Assembly: GCF_004331435.1 (NCBI RefSeq) | Contig: NZ_SJKA01000001.1 | Span: 372,001-436,000, forward strand | Length of the DNA stretch: 64,000 nucleotides | DNA from: Kribbella sindirgiensis | Lineage (GTDB): Bacteria; Actinomycetota; Actinomycetes; Propionibacteriales; Kribbellaceae | Reading direction: 5' to 3' | In this document: positions 1 through 7,926 of the stretch, piece after piece | Layout: every line of letters begins with the position of its first letter | How positions within the stretch are numbered: the stretch's first letter is position 1 | Position numbers and translations under genes: made by a program | The notes under the pieces: generated by a model | What the model was told of the DNA's origin: nothing | Seen by the model: only the letters and a program-made list of their open reading frames with translations | Database searches by the model: none

Positions 1-2
1 TG

Positions 3-206
3 GCGCTGGTTGCCAAGGCCGAGATGTTCCAGGTGTTCCTACGGTTCCCGATGAAGGAGCCCGAGCGGCTGGCCGCCGAGGTACTGCAGACCCTTCGGCA
101 GCCGCCCGGAAAGTGGCGCGCGACGTTCCACTCGATGGTGGTCGGGCGTCGCGCACGGCCGTCCATGGCGAGCCGGCGTTGGAGATCAGAGGACCCCTGG
201 GGGTAG
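3..206 (+). CDS. C-terminal fragment of an unrecognised protein (5' end outside window)
   Basis: The reading frame is open from the left edge of the window and ends at a TAG codon at 204-206. About 67 residues are visible, basic and arginine-rich toward the end. Third codon positions are strongly G/C, as expected for real coding sequence here, and the other two forward frames look less protein-like. I see no recognisable motif and cannot assign a family. The end overlaps by about 20 bases the end of the convergent reductase gene on the other strand. The in-frame ATG at 24 is probably internal, because the frame continues upstream without a stop. Confidence 0.55.
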   Translation, partial: ALVAKAEMFQVFLRFPMKEPERLAAEVLQTLRQPPGKWRATFHSMVVGRRARPSMASRRWRSEDPWG

Positions 207-1151
207 CAGCCCCAGGTCGCGCAGGCTCTCAGCAGTTTCGACGACGGTGGTTTCGACGTCGCGAGGCTGCCAGCCGAGGGCGCAAGCACGGTCGTTGTGG
301 ATGATCGGGCGGGGCAGATCAGGCCCTGGGGCCTCTTCGGTCGGGGTCGCGACGCCGAGGCGGCGGTGCAGCATCTGGGCGATCTCGAGGAAGCTCACCG
401 TCGGGTCGTCGGCGACGGCGAGGTAGCGGTTGCCTGCGGCGTCGGGTGTGGTCATCGTGCGGATGTGCAGGTCGGCGACGTCGCGGACGTCGACCACGCC
501 GAAGCGGGCGCGCGGTGCGACCGTCATGGTGCCGTCGAGGATCATCTTGATCAGGTGGGTGGACGAGCGCAGGTCGGTGGTCAGGGTCGGGCCGAAGATT
601 CCGGTCGGGTTGACGACCACGAGTTCGGTGGCGGCGTCGCGCATCAGGTCCCAGGCGGCGCGTTCGGCGATCGCCTTCGAGCGGGGGTACGGCGCGAGGC
701 CCGGCGTATCGGGATCCGTCCAGTCCTCCTCGGTGAACTCGGACCCGGGCTTCGGCGTGTATCCGATCGCGGCGAACGACGACGTCAGTACGACGCGTCG
801 CGCGCCGGCGTCCCGCGCCGCCCGCAAGACGCGCAGCGTCCCCTCCCGGGCCGGGACGATCAGCTCGTCCGGATCCTCTGGTTGTACGACGGGGATCGGC
901 GATGCGACGTGATGGATCTCCGCACAGCCTTCGACCGCGGCCTTCCACCCGTCGTCGGACATCAGGTCGGCCTCGACGATCTCGAGGCCGGTGTCGTCGG
1001 CGTCACCACGCCGTACGGCGGCCCGCACGCCGGCGGCGGAGCGTGCCGCCGAGCGCACCGTCGTACGTACCTCGTGTCCGTCGCGCAGGAGCCGCGCGAT
1101 GAGGTGGGTCCCCAGGTATCCGGATCCGCCGGTGACCAGAACCGGGCTCAT
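186..1151 (-). CDS. NAD(P)-dependent extended SDR (epimerase / dihydroflavonol reductase-like)
   Basis: This 321-residue protein is an extended short-chain dehydrogenase. The N-terminus carries the Rossmann glycine motif TGGSGYLG (residues 7-14), a TSS motif lies near 123-125, and the catalytic YPRSK (Y155, K159) follows. Such enzymes oxidise or reduce sugars, flavonoid-like ketones or small aldehydes in the cytoplasm; the substrate cannot be read from sequence. It is the second gene of a two-gene unit: its ATG overlaps the TGA of the upstream MerR gene in a four-base ATGA overlap, so the two are almost certainly co-transcribed and the reductase is probably the main target of that regulator. 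Family assignment is firm, substrate unknown. Confidence 0.9.
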   Translation of the reverse strand: MSPVLVTGGSGYLGTHLIARLLRDGHEVRTTVRSAARSAAGVRAAVRRGDADDTGLEIVEADLMSDDGWKAAVEGCAEIHHVASPIPVVQPEDPDELIVPAREGTLRVLRAARDAGARRVVLTSSFAAIGYTPKPGSEFTEEDWTDPDTPGLAPYPRSKAIAERAAWDLMRDAATELVVVNPTGIFGPTLTTDLRSSTHLIKMILDGTMTVAPRARFGVVDVRDVADLHIRTMTTPDAAGNRYLAVADDPTVSFLEIAQMLHRRLGVATPTEEAPGPDLPRPIIHNDRACALGWQPRDVETTVVETAESLRDLGLLPPGVL

Positions 1152-1576
1152 CGGAGCTCACCGACCACGCTGACGAGCCGCTCGATCGCCGCGGTTTCCG
1201 CGGCCTCGTCGCCGCGGTCCCGGGCGTCCCAGAGTTCGGCTTTGCCGCGGAGATAGGCGAGCCGCACGTGCTGGGCGGCGATCTCCGCCTCGATCCGTAC
1301 GGCGTGCCGCAGCAGCAGGTCACGTTGCTCGGCCGCCGCTTCCCGGCCGCGAGCGCGGTTGGCGAGGTACGTGCGCATGTCGTCGATGCTCACGCCGGCC
1401 GCGCGCAAACAGGCCAGTGCTTCGAGCGTGTCGACGTCCGCATCGCCGTACCGCCGGTGCCCGCTACTCGCGTCCCGATCGATCGGGCCGACCAGCCCGA
1501 CGTCCTCGTAGTACCGCAGCGTCGGCTCGCTCAGCCCACTCCGCCGCGCGACCTCTTGAATGGTGAAGCTCGTCAT
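1148..1576 (-). CDS. MerR-family transcriptional regulator
   Basis: The protein has about 142 residues, with an N-terminal winged helix (TIQEVARRSGLSEPTLRYYE) and the typical MerR recognition wing GHRRY, followed by a long dimerisation helix and a short effector region. I place the start at the ATG at 1576 (MTSFTIQ). A longer start at 1600 would lie inside the probable operator, a TCAAGCGCTTGA palindrome at 1597-1608 next to a TTGACC -35-like element. No cysteine cluster typical of metal sensors is visible, so the inducer is probably organic or redox-related. The stop codon overlaps the reductase start by four bases. Confidence 0.88.
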   Translation of the reverse strand: MTSFTIQEVARRSGLSEPTLRYYEDVGLVGPIDRDASSGHRRYGDADVDTLEALACLRAAGVSIDDMRTYLANRARGREAAAEQRDLLLRHAVRIEAEIAAQHVRLAYLRGKAELWDARDRGDEAAETAAIERLVSVVGELR

Positions 1577-1594
1577 GCCCACCACGCTCACACA

Positions 1595-1616
1595 CTTCAA
1601 GCGCTTGAGGTCAAGA
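1595..1616 (-). promoter_or_regulatory. Putative MerR operator/promoter
   Basis: The perfect 12-bp palindrome TCAAGCGCTTGA (1597-1608) sits directly after a TTGACC hexamer on the minus strand, 19 bases upstream of the regulator start codon. A dyad between -35 and -10 is the usual MerR-family arrangement, so autoregulation of the MerR-SDR pair is likely. The -10 element is not clear by eye. Confidence 0.5.
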
Positions 1617-1620
1617 CAGG

Positions 1621-1670
1621 AAGGTGGGGAGGCTTTTCTACCCGAAACGGGCAGAAATCCTCCCCACCTT
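1621..1670 (-). terminator. Long hairpin after the bkd operon
   Basis: Arms AAGGTGGGGAGG (1621-1632) and CCTCCCCACCTT (1659-1670) are perfectly complementary, and a second small stem (CCCG/CGGG) sits inside the loop. It begins nine bases after the E2 stop codon, so it most likely ends the dehydrogenase transcript and insulates the downstream MerR promoter. There is no long U-tract, as is common in actinobacteria. Confidence 0.7.
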
Positions 1671-1678
1671 CGCGGAAT

Positions 1679-3070
1679 CTAGAACATCAGTGCGCGGGCC
1701 GGGTCCTCCAGGATGGCTGCTACGTCGGCGAGGAAGGTGGAGCCCTTTTCGCCGTCGATGAGGCGGTGGTCGAAGGACAGGGCGAGGGTGGTGATCCAGC
1801 GTGGGACGATCTCGTCGTCCACCACCCACGGCTGCTTGCGGACCGCGCCGAACGCGAGGATCGCGGCCTCGCCCGGGTTGATGATCGGCGTACCGGCGTC
1901 GACGCCGAACACGCCGACGTTGGTGATCGTGAACGAACCGCCGGCCTGGTCCGCCGGCTGAGTCTTGCCCTCGCGGGCGGTGGCGACCAGGTCGTTCAGC
2001 GCCTTGCACAGGTCCGGCAGGGTGCGCGAGTCGGCGTTCTTGATGTTCGGGACGATCAGCCCGCGCGGGGTGGCCGCGGCGATGCCGAGGTTGACCGCGC
2101 CCTTGTACACGATCTCCTGCGCCTGCTCGTCCCAGGCCGCGTTGACGATCGGCGTACGGCGAGCCGCCAGCGTGACGGCCTTCGCGACGATCAGCAACGG
2201 CGAGACGCGGAGATCCTTGAACGCCTTGTCCGACTTGAGCCGTTCGACGAGGTCCATGGTTGCGCTGACATCGACGGTGATCCACTCGGTCACATGCGGT
2301 GCGGTGAACGCACTGGCGACCATCGCCTGCGCCATCACCTTCTGCACACCCTTGACCGGAACGCGCGTGTCTTCGCGCCCGCTCACCACCGGAGCAGGCT
2401 CGTACGCCGGAACGTCCGCCACCGCAGGCGCCGCGACGTACCCCTCGACATCGGCCCGCGTGATCACTCCACCCGGTCCGGTCGCCGTCACCACGGCCAG
2501 ATCGATCCCCAGATCCTTGGCCAACTTCCGCACCGGCGGCTTCGCCAGCACATGCACAGACCCATTGCCCCCAGCAACCGGTGCGCTGGGAGCGACCGCC
2601 GCCGGGGTGGTGGGAACAACCGCCGCGGCCGGGGTCGGGGGAACCTGCGCTGGGGCAGCTACTCCCGCAGCCGGAGCCGGCGCCGAGCCGGCGGAGGCTG
2701 CGGGCTTGCGCTGGCGGCGTTTGGCTTCGGTGGTTTTGGGGCCGTAGCCGACGAGGACCGCCGTGCGGCCGCCCGCCTCCTCGGGCTCAGGGAGAGTCGG
2801 GACCAGGTCTTCCGGAGAGCCCTCGGCGGACTCGGTCGTCACCGAGATGATCGGCGTACCGACCGGAACCGTCTCGCCCTCCGGCACGAGCAGCTCGGTG
2901 ACCACGCCGGCGAACGGGACCGGAAGCTCGACCAGCGACTTCGCGGTCTCGATCTCGACGACGGTGTCGTTGAGCTTGACCGTGTCGCCGGGCTTGACCT
3001 TCCAGCTGACGATCTCGGCCTCGACGAGTCCTTCACCGACATCGGGGAGGCGGAACTGCTGGATGCCCAT
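1679..3070 (-). CDS. bkdC: Dihydrolipoyl acyltransferase (E2) of branched-chain 2-oxo acid dehydrogenase
   Basis: This 463-residue E2 subunit has the standard order. A lipoyl domain (residues 1-80) carries the lipoylated lysine in ETAKS (K44). An Ala/Pro linker follows, then a peripheral subunit-binding domain at about 176-212, and a C-terminal catalytic domain ending with the active-site HRLIDG motif (H435, D439). The enzyme moves acyl groups from E1 to coenzyme A in the cytoplasm. Its ATG shares one base with the E1beta TGA. A single lipoyl domain and the gene order E1alpha-E1beta-E2 fit the BCKDH type of actinobacteria, but pyruvate as substrate cannot be excluded. No E3 gene is adjacent, so dihydrolipoamide dehydrogenase must be encoded elsewhere. 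Confidence 0.93.
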   Translation of the reverse strand: MGIQQFRLPDVGEGLVEAEIVSWKVKPGDTVKLNDTVVEIETAKSLVELPVPFAGVVTELLVPEGETVPVGTPIISVTTESAEGSPEDLVPTLPEPEEAGGRTAVLVGYGPKTTEAKRRQRKPAASAGSAPAPAAGVAAPAQVPPTPAAAVVPTTPAAVAPSAPVAGGNGSVHVLAKPPVRKLAKDLGIDLAVVTATGPGGVITRADVEGYVAAPAVADVPAYEPAPVVSGREDTRVPVKGVQKVMAQAMVASAFTAPHVTEWITVDVSATMDLVERLKSDKAFKDLRVSPLLIVAKAVTLAARRTPIVNAAWDEQAQEIVYKGAVNLGIAAATPRGLIVPNIKNADSRTLPDLCKALNDLVATAREGKTQPADQAGGSFTITNVGVFGVDAGTPIINPGEAAILAFGAVRKQPWVVDDEIVPRWITTLALSFDHRLIDGEKGSTFLADVAAILEDPARALMF

Positions 3071-4047
3071 CAGTACCCCATCACCCGGTCGACGCCGTCC
3101 AGCACCCGGTCGAGGTCCGGAAGATAGTCGTCCTCCATCCGCGACGGCGGGTACGGAGTGTCGTACCCCGTCACGCGAAGCACCGGCGCCTCGAGGTGGT
3201 AGAAGCACTCCTCGGTCACCCGCGCCGCGATCTCCGACCCAGGACCGAACGAGTACGGCGCCTCGTGCACCACGACCGCACGCCGCGTCTTCTTCACGGA
3301 CGCGAAGATCGTCGCCAGGTCGAACGGCGCGATCGTCCGCAGGTCCACGACCTCCAGGTTGCGGCCGTCCTCGACCGCGGCCTCGGCCGCCTGCAGGCAG
3401 GTCTTCACCATCGGGCCGTAGCAGAGCAGCGTCGCGTCGGTGCCCTCCCGGACCACCTTCGCCTTGTGCAGCGGCAGCGAGGGCGGCGTGGACTCGTCCA
3501 GCTCGGCCTTCTCGTGGTACCGCCGCTTCGGCTCGAAGAACACGATCGGATCGTCGGACGTGATCGCCTGCTGGATCATCCAGTACGCGTCGACCGGGTC
3601 GCCGCAGGAAATCACCTTGAGCCCCGGCACGTGCGCGAACAGCGTCTCCGGCGACTCCGAGTGGTGCTCGACCGCGCCGATGCCGCCGCCGTACGGGATC
3701 CGGATGACGATCGGCATCCGGATCTTGCCCATCGACCGGTAGTGCATCTTCGCGACCTGGTTGATGATCTGGTCGTACGCCGGGAACACGAAGCCGTCGA
3801 ACTGGATCTCGCAGACCGGGCGGTACCCGCGCAATGCGAGGCCGACCGCGGTGCCGATGATCCCGGACTCGGCGAGCGGGGTGTCGATCACCCGGTCCTC
3901 GCCGAAGTCCTTCTGCAGACCTTCGGTGACCCGGAACACGCCGCCGAGCTTGCCGATGTCCTCGCCCATCACGATGACCTTCGGGTCCTTCTCCATCGCG
4001 GCCCGGAGTCCGGCGTTGATGGCCTTGCCGAGAGTGATCTTGGTCAT
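3070..4047 (-). CDS. bkdB: 2-oxo acid dehydrogenase E1 beta subunit
   Basis: This 325-residue protein matches transketolase-like E1 beta subunits in length and content. An N-terminal pyrimidine-binding domain includes MGEDIGKLGGVFR and a conserved IIGTAVGLALRG stretch, followed by the C-terminal transketolase fold with the VVHEAPYSFGPGSEI segment. With E1alpha it forms the alpha2beta2 thiamine diphosphate enzyme that decarboxylates branched-chain 2-oxo acids and reductively acylates the E2 lipoyl arm. It begins three bases after the E1alpha stop and its own stop overlaps the E2 start, so the subunits are probably made in a coupled ratio. Confidence 0.93.
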   Translation of the reverse strand: MTKITLGKAINAGLRAAMEKDPKVIVMGEDIGKLGGVFRVTEGLQKDFGEDRVIDTPLAESGIIGTAVGLALRGYRPVCEIQFDGFVFPAYDQIINQVAKMHYRSMGKIRMPIVIRIPYGGGIGAVEHHSESPETLFAHVPGLKVISCGDPVDAYWMIQQAITSDDPIVFFEPKRRYHEKAELDESTPPSLPLHKAKVVREGTDATLLCYGPMVKTCLQAAEAAVEDGRNLEVVDLRTIAPFDLATIFASVKKTRRAVVVHEAPYSFGPGSEIAARVTEECFYHLEAPVLRVTGYDTPYPPSRMEDDYLPDLDRVLDGVDRVMGY

Positions 4048-4050
4048 CGC

Positions 4051-5214
4051 TCAGCCCTCGCCTTCGAACGAAGCGGCGTACGCGACGAACTGGTCCCGCT
4101 GCTCGGCCAGTTGCGGAGTCTCCTCGACGTACACGTTCTGAAAGAAGTCCGTGAGCACCGGGTCCGGGAGTGCGAGGCAGCCGGCGCGCAGCTCGGCGGC
4201 GATCTTGTCCCCTTCGGCGTCGATCTCGTCGAAGAAGTCGTGGTCGACACCGGCGTGCCGGCTCAGGTACGCGTGCACGCGCTCGATCGGGTCCTTGAGC
4301 TTCCAGTGCTCGAGGTCTTCGTTCAGCCGGTACTTCGTCGGGTCGTCGGAGGTGGTGTGCGCGCCCATCCGATACGTGTACGCCTCGATCAGCGTCGGGC
4401 CGCTGCCCTCGCGGGCCCGCTTCAGGGCCTGCTGCGTGACGGCGTACGTCGCGAGTACGTCGTTGCCGTCGACGCGGATGCCGGGGAAGCCGAAGCCGGC
4501 GGCGCGCTGGTACAGCGGGATCCGGGTCTGCCGGTCGATCGGCTCCGAGATCGCCCACTGGTTGTTCTGGCAGAAGAACACCACCGGCGCGTTGAACACC
4601 GAGGCCCAGATGAACGCCTCGTTGACGTCACCCTGGCTGCTGGCGCCGTCGCCGAAGTACGCGATCGTGGCCTCGCCGTTCTCGGCGTCGCCGATCGCGT
4701 GGTCGCGCTGCTGGCCCATCGCGTACCCGGTCGCGTGCAGCGTCTGCGCGCCGATCACGATCGTGTAGAGGTGGAAGTTGTTGTCCTTCGGGTCCCACGC
4801 ACCCTGGTCGACGCCGCGGAACAGGCCGAGCAGGTTCAGCGGGTTGACACCCTGACAGAACGCGACGCCGTGCTCACGGTAGGTCGGGAAGACCATGTCC
4901 TTCTTGTTCAGAGCGCGGCCGGAGCCGATCTGCGCGGCCTCCTGGCCGAGCAATGACGCCCACAGCCCGAGCTCACCCTGGCGCTGCAGGGCGGTCGCCT
5001 CGCTGTCGATCCGGCGGACCAGGACCATGTCCCGGTAGAAGCCCTTGATCGTCTCGTCGTCCAGGTCGAACTTGTAGTCCGGATGCTCGACGCGCTCACC
5101 TTCGGGCGTCAGGAGCTGGACGAACTCGACCTCTTCGGAGGCCTGGGGCGGACTGACCGGCGCCTCGTGGGGCGCGAACACTTCCGGGGCAGGGCCCGGC
5201 ACCGACTCACTCAC
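4051..5214 (-). CDS. bkdA: 2-oxo acid dehydrogenase E1 alpha subunit
   Basis: This 387-residue protein contains the thiamine diphosphate binding motif that starts with GDGASSQGD and ends with the NN pair about 30 residues later, and the YRMGAHTTSDDPTKYR segment that in this family holds the phosphorylation-loop region. I choose the GTG at 5214 because GAGGAG lies five bases upstream; the frame stays open to 5472, but the extra residues look non-coding. The first 30 or so residues (PGPAPEVFAPHEAPVSPP) form a proline-rich tail as seen in actinobacterial E1alpha proteins. It is the first gene of the operon and decarboxylates the 2-oxo acid together with E1beta. Confidence 0.92.
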   Translation of the reverse strand: MSESVPGPAPEVFAPHEAPVSPPQASEEVEFVQLLTPEGERVEHPDYKFDLDDETIKGFYRDMVLVRRIDSEATALQRQGELGLWASLLGQEAAQIGSGRALNKKDMVFPTYREHGVAFCQGVNPLNLLGLFRGVDQGAWDPKDNNFHLYTIVIGAQTLHATGYAMGQQRDHAIGDAENGEATIAYFGDGASSQGDVNEAFIWASVFNAPVVFFCQNNQWAISEPIDRQTRIPLYQRAAGFGFPGIRVDGNDVLATYAVTQQALKRAREGSGPTLIEAYTYRMGAHTTSDDPTKYRLNEDLEHWKLKDPIERVHAYLSRHAGVDHDFFDEIDAEGDKIAAELRAGCLALPDPVLTDFFQNVYVEETPQLAEQRDQFVAYAASFEGEG

Positions 5215-5673
5215 ATGCACTCCTCGGGTTCGAGCGCGGGATCGCCGCGACCGCAACGTTGCACGGGTCCCCCCGCTGTTGCCGGGTGCGGCTTTCGCAG
5301 GCTGGTCCGCGTGATTCCAGGGGTTGATGCACTGCTGGCAGTGGACCTCCTCACCGGTCTCACTCCCATCTTGCCGGACACCGTACCGACGAGGTGCCTG
5401 ATTCGCTAACTGTCTGGACTCCGGCGGGTACGGCGGTACCGAAATCGGTCCTGCGATGAGACACCAGTCCATCCACTGGTCCTATCGGCAGGCTCATATT
5501 ACAGAGATCGGCCACCTCGACGACAAGTGTCACAAATGCGTCTCGACCTCTACCAGGGTTGGCGGAAATCCGTGGATCGGTGGCCGGATACCGCCTTGCG
5601 CGGGAGTCGTCGCGAGCCATAGCGTAAGCATCGTTCTTACAAGACACCCCTGACAGTCTCGAGGAGGTTCCTG
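5215..5673. promoter_or_regulatory. Divergent promoter region, bkd operon / DMT exporter
   Basis: This 459-base gap separates two divergent start codons and holds no convincing gene. On the minus strand a TAATAT hexamer (5496-5501) with TTGTCG 19 bases upstream is a possible bkd promoter. Just inside the resulting leader lies a perfect dyad ACCAGT-N6-ACTGGT (5463-5480), which could be an operator or small hairpin. A second dyad GTAAG-N7-CTTAC (5624-5640) lies 34 bases before the exporter start. The promoter calls are by eye only. Confidence 0.4.
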
Positions 5674-6612
5674 ATGGTCGCGTCGGCTCCCGCCGGAGTG
5701 GTCGAGTCCGGTTCCCGGACCGCCTCGGGCGCGATGATCTGGACCGCTCTCGCGGTCGTGTACGTGGTCTGGGGTTCGACGTACCTGGCGATCCGGGTCG
5801 TCGTCGAGGCGGAGATCCCGCCGATGCTCGGGATGGCCACCCGCTTCCTCACCGCCGCCTTGCTGATGGCCGCCGGCCTCGCCCTCAAGTCGGGCTGGCA
5901 GCGGCTCCGGATCACCCGCCGCGAGGCGATCGGCGCGGCCACGGTCGGGATCCTGCTGCTTGCCTTCGGCAACGGGGCAGTGGCGATCGCGGAGCAGACC
6001 GTGCCGTCCGGGCTGGCCGCGTTGCTGGTCGCGGCGATCCCCTTGTGGCTGATGCTGCTGCGGGTCGGCGGCGGCGAGCGGCCGCGGTCGATGACCTGGG
6101 TCGGCGTACTGATCGGATTCGGCGGGGCGGCGCTGCTCGCGTTGTCAGGTGGCAACACGAGCGCCAAGCCGCTGTCGGTGGCGATCCTGGTGGTCGGCAC
6201 GATCTGCTGGGCGACCGGCTCGCGGTACGCGCCACGCCTCGGGCTGCCGCGGGATCCCCTGGTGACAGCGCTCTACGAAATGGTCTTCGGCGGTACGGCG
6301 ATGGTGCTGCTCGGCGTACTGCGGGGAGAGCCGGGGCGGCTGCACCTCGACCGGATCCACGGTTCCGGGTGGATCGCGCTGGGCTACCTGGTGGTGTTCG
6401 GGTCGCTGCTCGCGTACACGGCGTACTCGTATCTGCTGGCGAACGCGCCGATCTCGCTGGTGGGCACGTACGCGTACGTGAACCCGGCGGTCGCGGTGTT
6501 CCTCGGCTGGCTGATCCTGAGCGAGAGCCTGACCTGGCAGATCCTGCTCGGCGGCGCGGTGATCATCGTCGGCGTCGCGCTCGTTGTCACGTCCGAACGC
6601 CGGCGCTCGTAG
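5674..6612 (+). CDS. EamA/DMT-family inner-membrane transporter
   Basis: The 312-residue protein has about ten hydrophobic segments arranged as two EamA repeats. The first begins at WTALAVVYVVWGSTYLAIR with the family WGS motif, and the second contains the GTYAYVNPAVAVFLGWL end segment. Such proteins export amino acids or small metabolites, and the substrate is unknown. The ATG at 5674 has a strong GAGGAGG Shine-Dalgarno. It is a single-gene unit followed by a hairpin terminator. A second EamA protein in this window (26638) is only distantly similar. Confidence 0.92.
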   Translation: MVASAPAGVVESGSRTASGAMIWTALAVVYVVWGSTYLAIRVVVEAEIPPMLGMATRFLTAALLMAAGLALKSGWQRLRITRREAIGAATVGILLLAFGNGAVAIAEQTVPSGLAALLVAAIPLWLMLLRVGGGERPRSMTWVGVLIGFGGAALLALSGGNTSAKPLSVAILVVGTICWATGSRYAPRLGLPRDPLVTALYEMVFGGTAMVLLGVLRGEPGRLHLDRIHGSGWIALGYLVVFGSLLAYTAYSYLLANAPISLVGTYAYVNPAVAVFLGWLILSESLTWQILLGGAVIIVGVALVVTSERRRS

Positions 6613-6640
6613 CGCTCCTGCAGCACTCCTGGCAAAGGAA

Positions 6641-6667
6641 AGACCCGGGCCCAAAGGACCCGGGTCT
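6641..6667 (+). terminator. Hairpin terminator after DMT exporter
   Basis: Perfect 9-bp stem AGACCCGGG (6641-6649) / CCCGGGTCT (6659-6667) with a nine-base loop, 28 bases after the exporter stop codon. No U-tract follows, which is usual for actinobacterial terminators. Confidence 0.7.
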
Positions 6668-7091
6668 CCCACCGCTGCCGATGCGCGCGGCAGCGGGTCT
6701 GGCTGCCGGTCGCGCCGTGGCCCGAAAAACACGGCACGAAACTCCGGCAATGGTTCCAACATATTCCGACGAATCGTGCTATTGCCAATTCGGCAGCCAC
6801 CGAGCCCACCGAAACAATCTTCCGATTCAGCAGGCATCCATCACCCGCGCTGACTCAACGACGTACCCGAAGCTCGGTTACGGGACTTTCCGTCTCAATT
6901 TTCGCTCACTACCATCACCGGTAAGTTGCCTGGTCAGCGGCAGTTTCGCTGCTCCGTCAGGGAACTCACCACCGGACTACGCTGCGCACCAGTACCTCGG
7001 AAAAAGTTGACGAAAAAGTTTGTAACCGCCTGTGCCAGGTGTCGTTACCACTAAGACGAATCCGTCAAAACCCGAAAGGAAACCTGGCATA
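6668..7091 (+). promoter_or_regulatory. AT-richer upstream region of the secreted repeat protein
   Basis: No gene is visible in these 424 bases, whose base composition is clearly lower in GC than the surroundings. A direct repeat GAAAAAGTT occurs at 7000-7008 and 7012-7020. An inverted pair GTAAC (7021-7025) / GTTAC (7044-7048) follows. GCCAGGT (7034-7040) can pair with ACCTGGC (7082-7088), which lies between the AAAGGAA ribosome site and the start codon and could hide part of the initiation region. An extended start at 7032 is unlikely because it would read through these signals and displace the signal peptide. Confidence 0.4.
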
Positions 7092-7685
7092 ATGCAGGTA
7101 ACTCGTAAGATCGTCGCCGCTGCAGCGGTGGCGACTGTCGCCACCCTCGGTCTGGCCACCGTCGTGAGCGCCAACGTTCTCGACGACGCCCAGCAGAAGG
7201 CTCAGGTCACCGGCCTGGCCGACGCGGTCTCCTCGGCCTCCAAGGGCTACGACAAGGGCCACGCTCGCTGGTGGGGCATGCACAAGGACGGCTCGCTGGT
7301 CGCCATCGACCGCAACGACCTCGGTGCGTTCCAGGCCTGCCACAACCTCGGTGCCGGCACCGGCATCGGCGGCACCGTGCCGGCCAACGACATCACCGGC
7401 ATCGTCGGCTGGGGCAACGACGGCAACAGCGTGACCGCCGTCAAGACCTGCGAGCAGGAGAACGAGCAGAACCGCAAGTGGTACAAGGCCGACGGCAACG
7501 GTGTCGTCTCCGTGTCCGACAACAAGGTCGGTCCGTGGCAGGTCTGCCACAACCAGGTCGACATCACCGGCATCGGCGGCACTGTCCCGCTGTCGAACCC
7601 GACCGGCATCCTGGGCCTGGACAACGACGGCAACTCCGTCGACTCGCTCAAGACCTGCGAGCAGAGCAACGAGCAGAACAACTGA
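7092..7685 (+). CDS. Small secreted protein with two 69-residue cysteine-containing repeats
   Basis: This 197-residue precursor starts with MQVTRK and a signal peptide that should be cut after ATVVSA (about residue 27). The mature part consists of two tandem units, roughly 61-128 and 129-197. Each holds a WQ/FQxCHN motif, then TGIGGTVP, an NDGNSV turn, and a KTCEQxNEQN end. Cysteines at 83/120 and 152/189 keep identical 37-residue spacing, so one disulfide per unit is likely. The sequence is rich in Gly, Asn and Val and has no catalytic signature. It recalls small actinobacterial surface proteins of the rodlin/chaplin type in size and style, but I do not recognise a family and claim no homology. 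A strong terminator follows, so it is monocistronic. Confidence 0.85.
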   Translation: MQVTRKIVAAAAVATVATLGLATVVSANVLDDAQQKAQVTGLADAVSSASKGYDKGHARWWGMHKDGSLVAIDRNDLGAFQACHNLGAGTGIGGTVPANDITGIVGWGNDGNSVTAVKTCEQENEQNRKWYKADGNGVVSVSDNKVGPWQVCHNQVDITGIGGTVPLSNPTGILGLDNDGNSVDSLKTCEQSNEQNN

Positions 7686-7753
7686 CCCTCCCTGGTCAGT
7701 GATGCAGGACCCGAACCAGTCACCTCGGTGGATTGACTGACTCGGAGCACCAC

Positions 7754-7795
7754 AAGCGGCGCCGGGAGCAAGCCTCACTCCTCCCGGCGCCGCTT
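7754..7795 (+). terminator. Strong intrinsic terminator
   Basis: A perfect 15-bp stem (7754-7768 with 7781-7795) and a 12-base loop are followed by CTTTG. It lies 68 bases after the secreted protein gene. The size of the stem suggests a highly expressed transcript. Confidence 0.85.
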
Positions 7796-7926
7796 CTTTG
7801 CGTCTGGGGCCGGGGCTGTGAACAGGATCTGGGGGCGGTGGAGAGGCAATAGCCTGTTCAGCGGGCCGGATGGGGGTGCACTGCCACGGTTGGTGTCAGA
7901 GGACGCGGAGATCCAGACGAGAGCGC

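Noticed and set aside
297-1256. Long open frame opposite the SDR gene
   Set aside because: It is an antisense shadow of a GC-rich gene; the minus-strand product has clear SDR motifs and the plus product has none.
1268-3127. 619-codon frame on the plus strand across MerR and bkdC
   Set aside because: Antisense to the E2 gene, no start signal, arginine-rich composition typical of complementary frames.
5360-5647. 95-codon frame on the minus strand between bkdA and the DMT gene
   Set aside because: No ribosome site, poor codon bias, and it covers the region expected to hold the divergent promoters.
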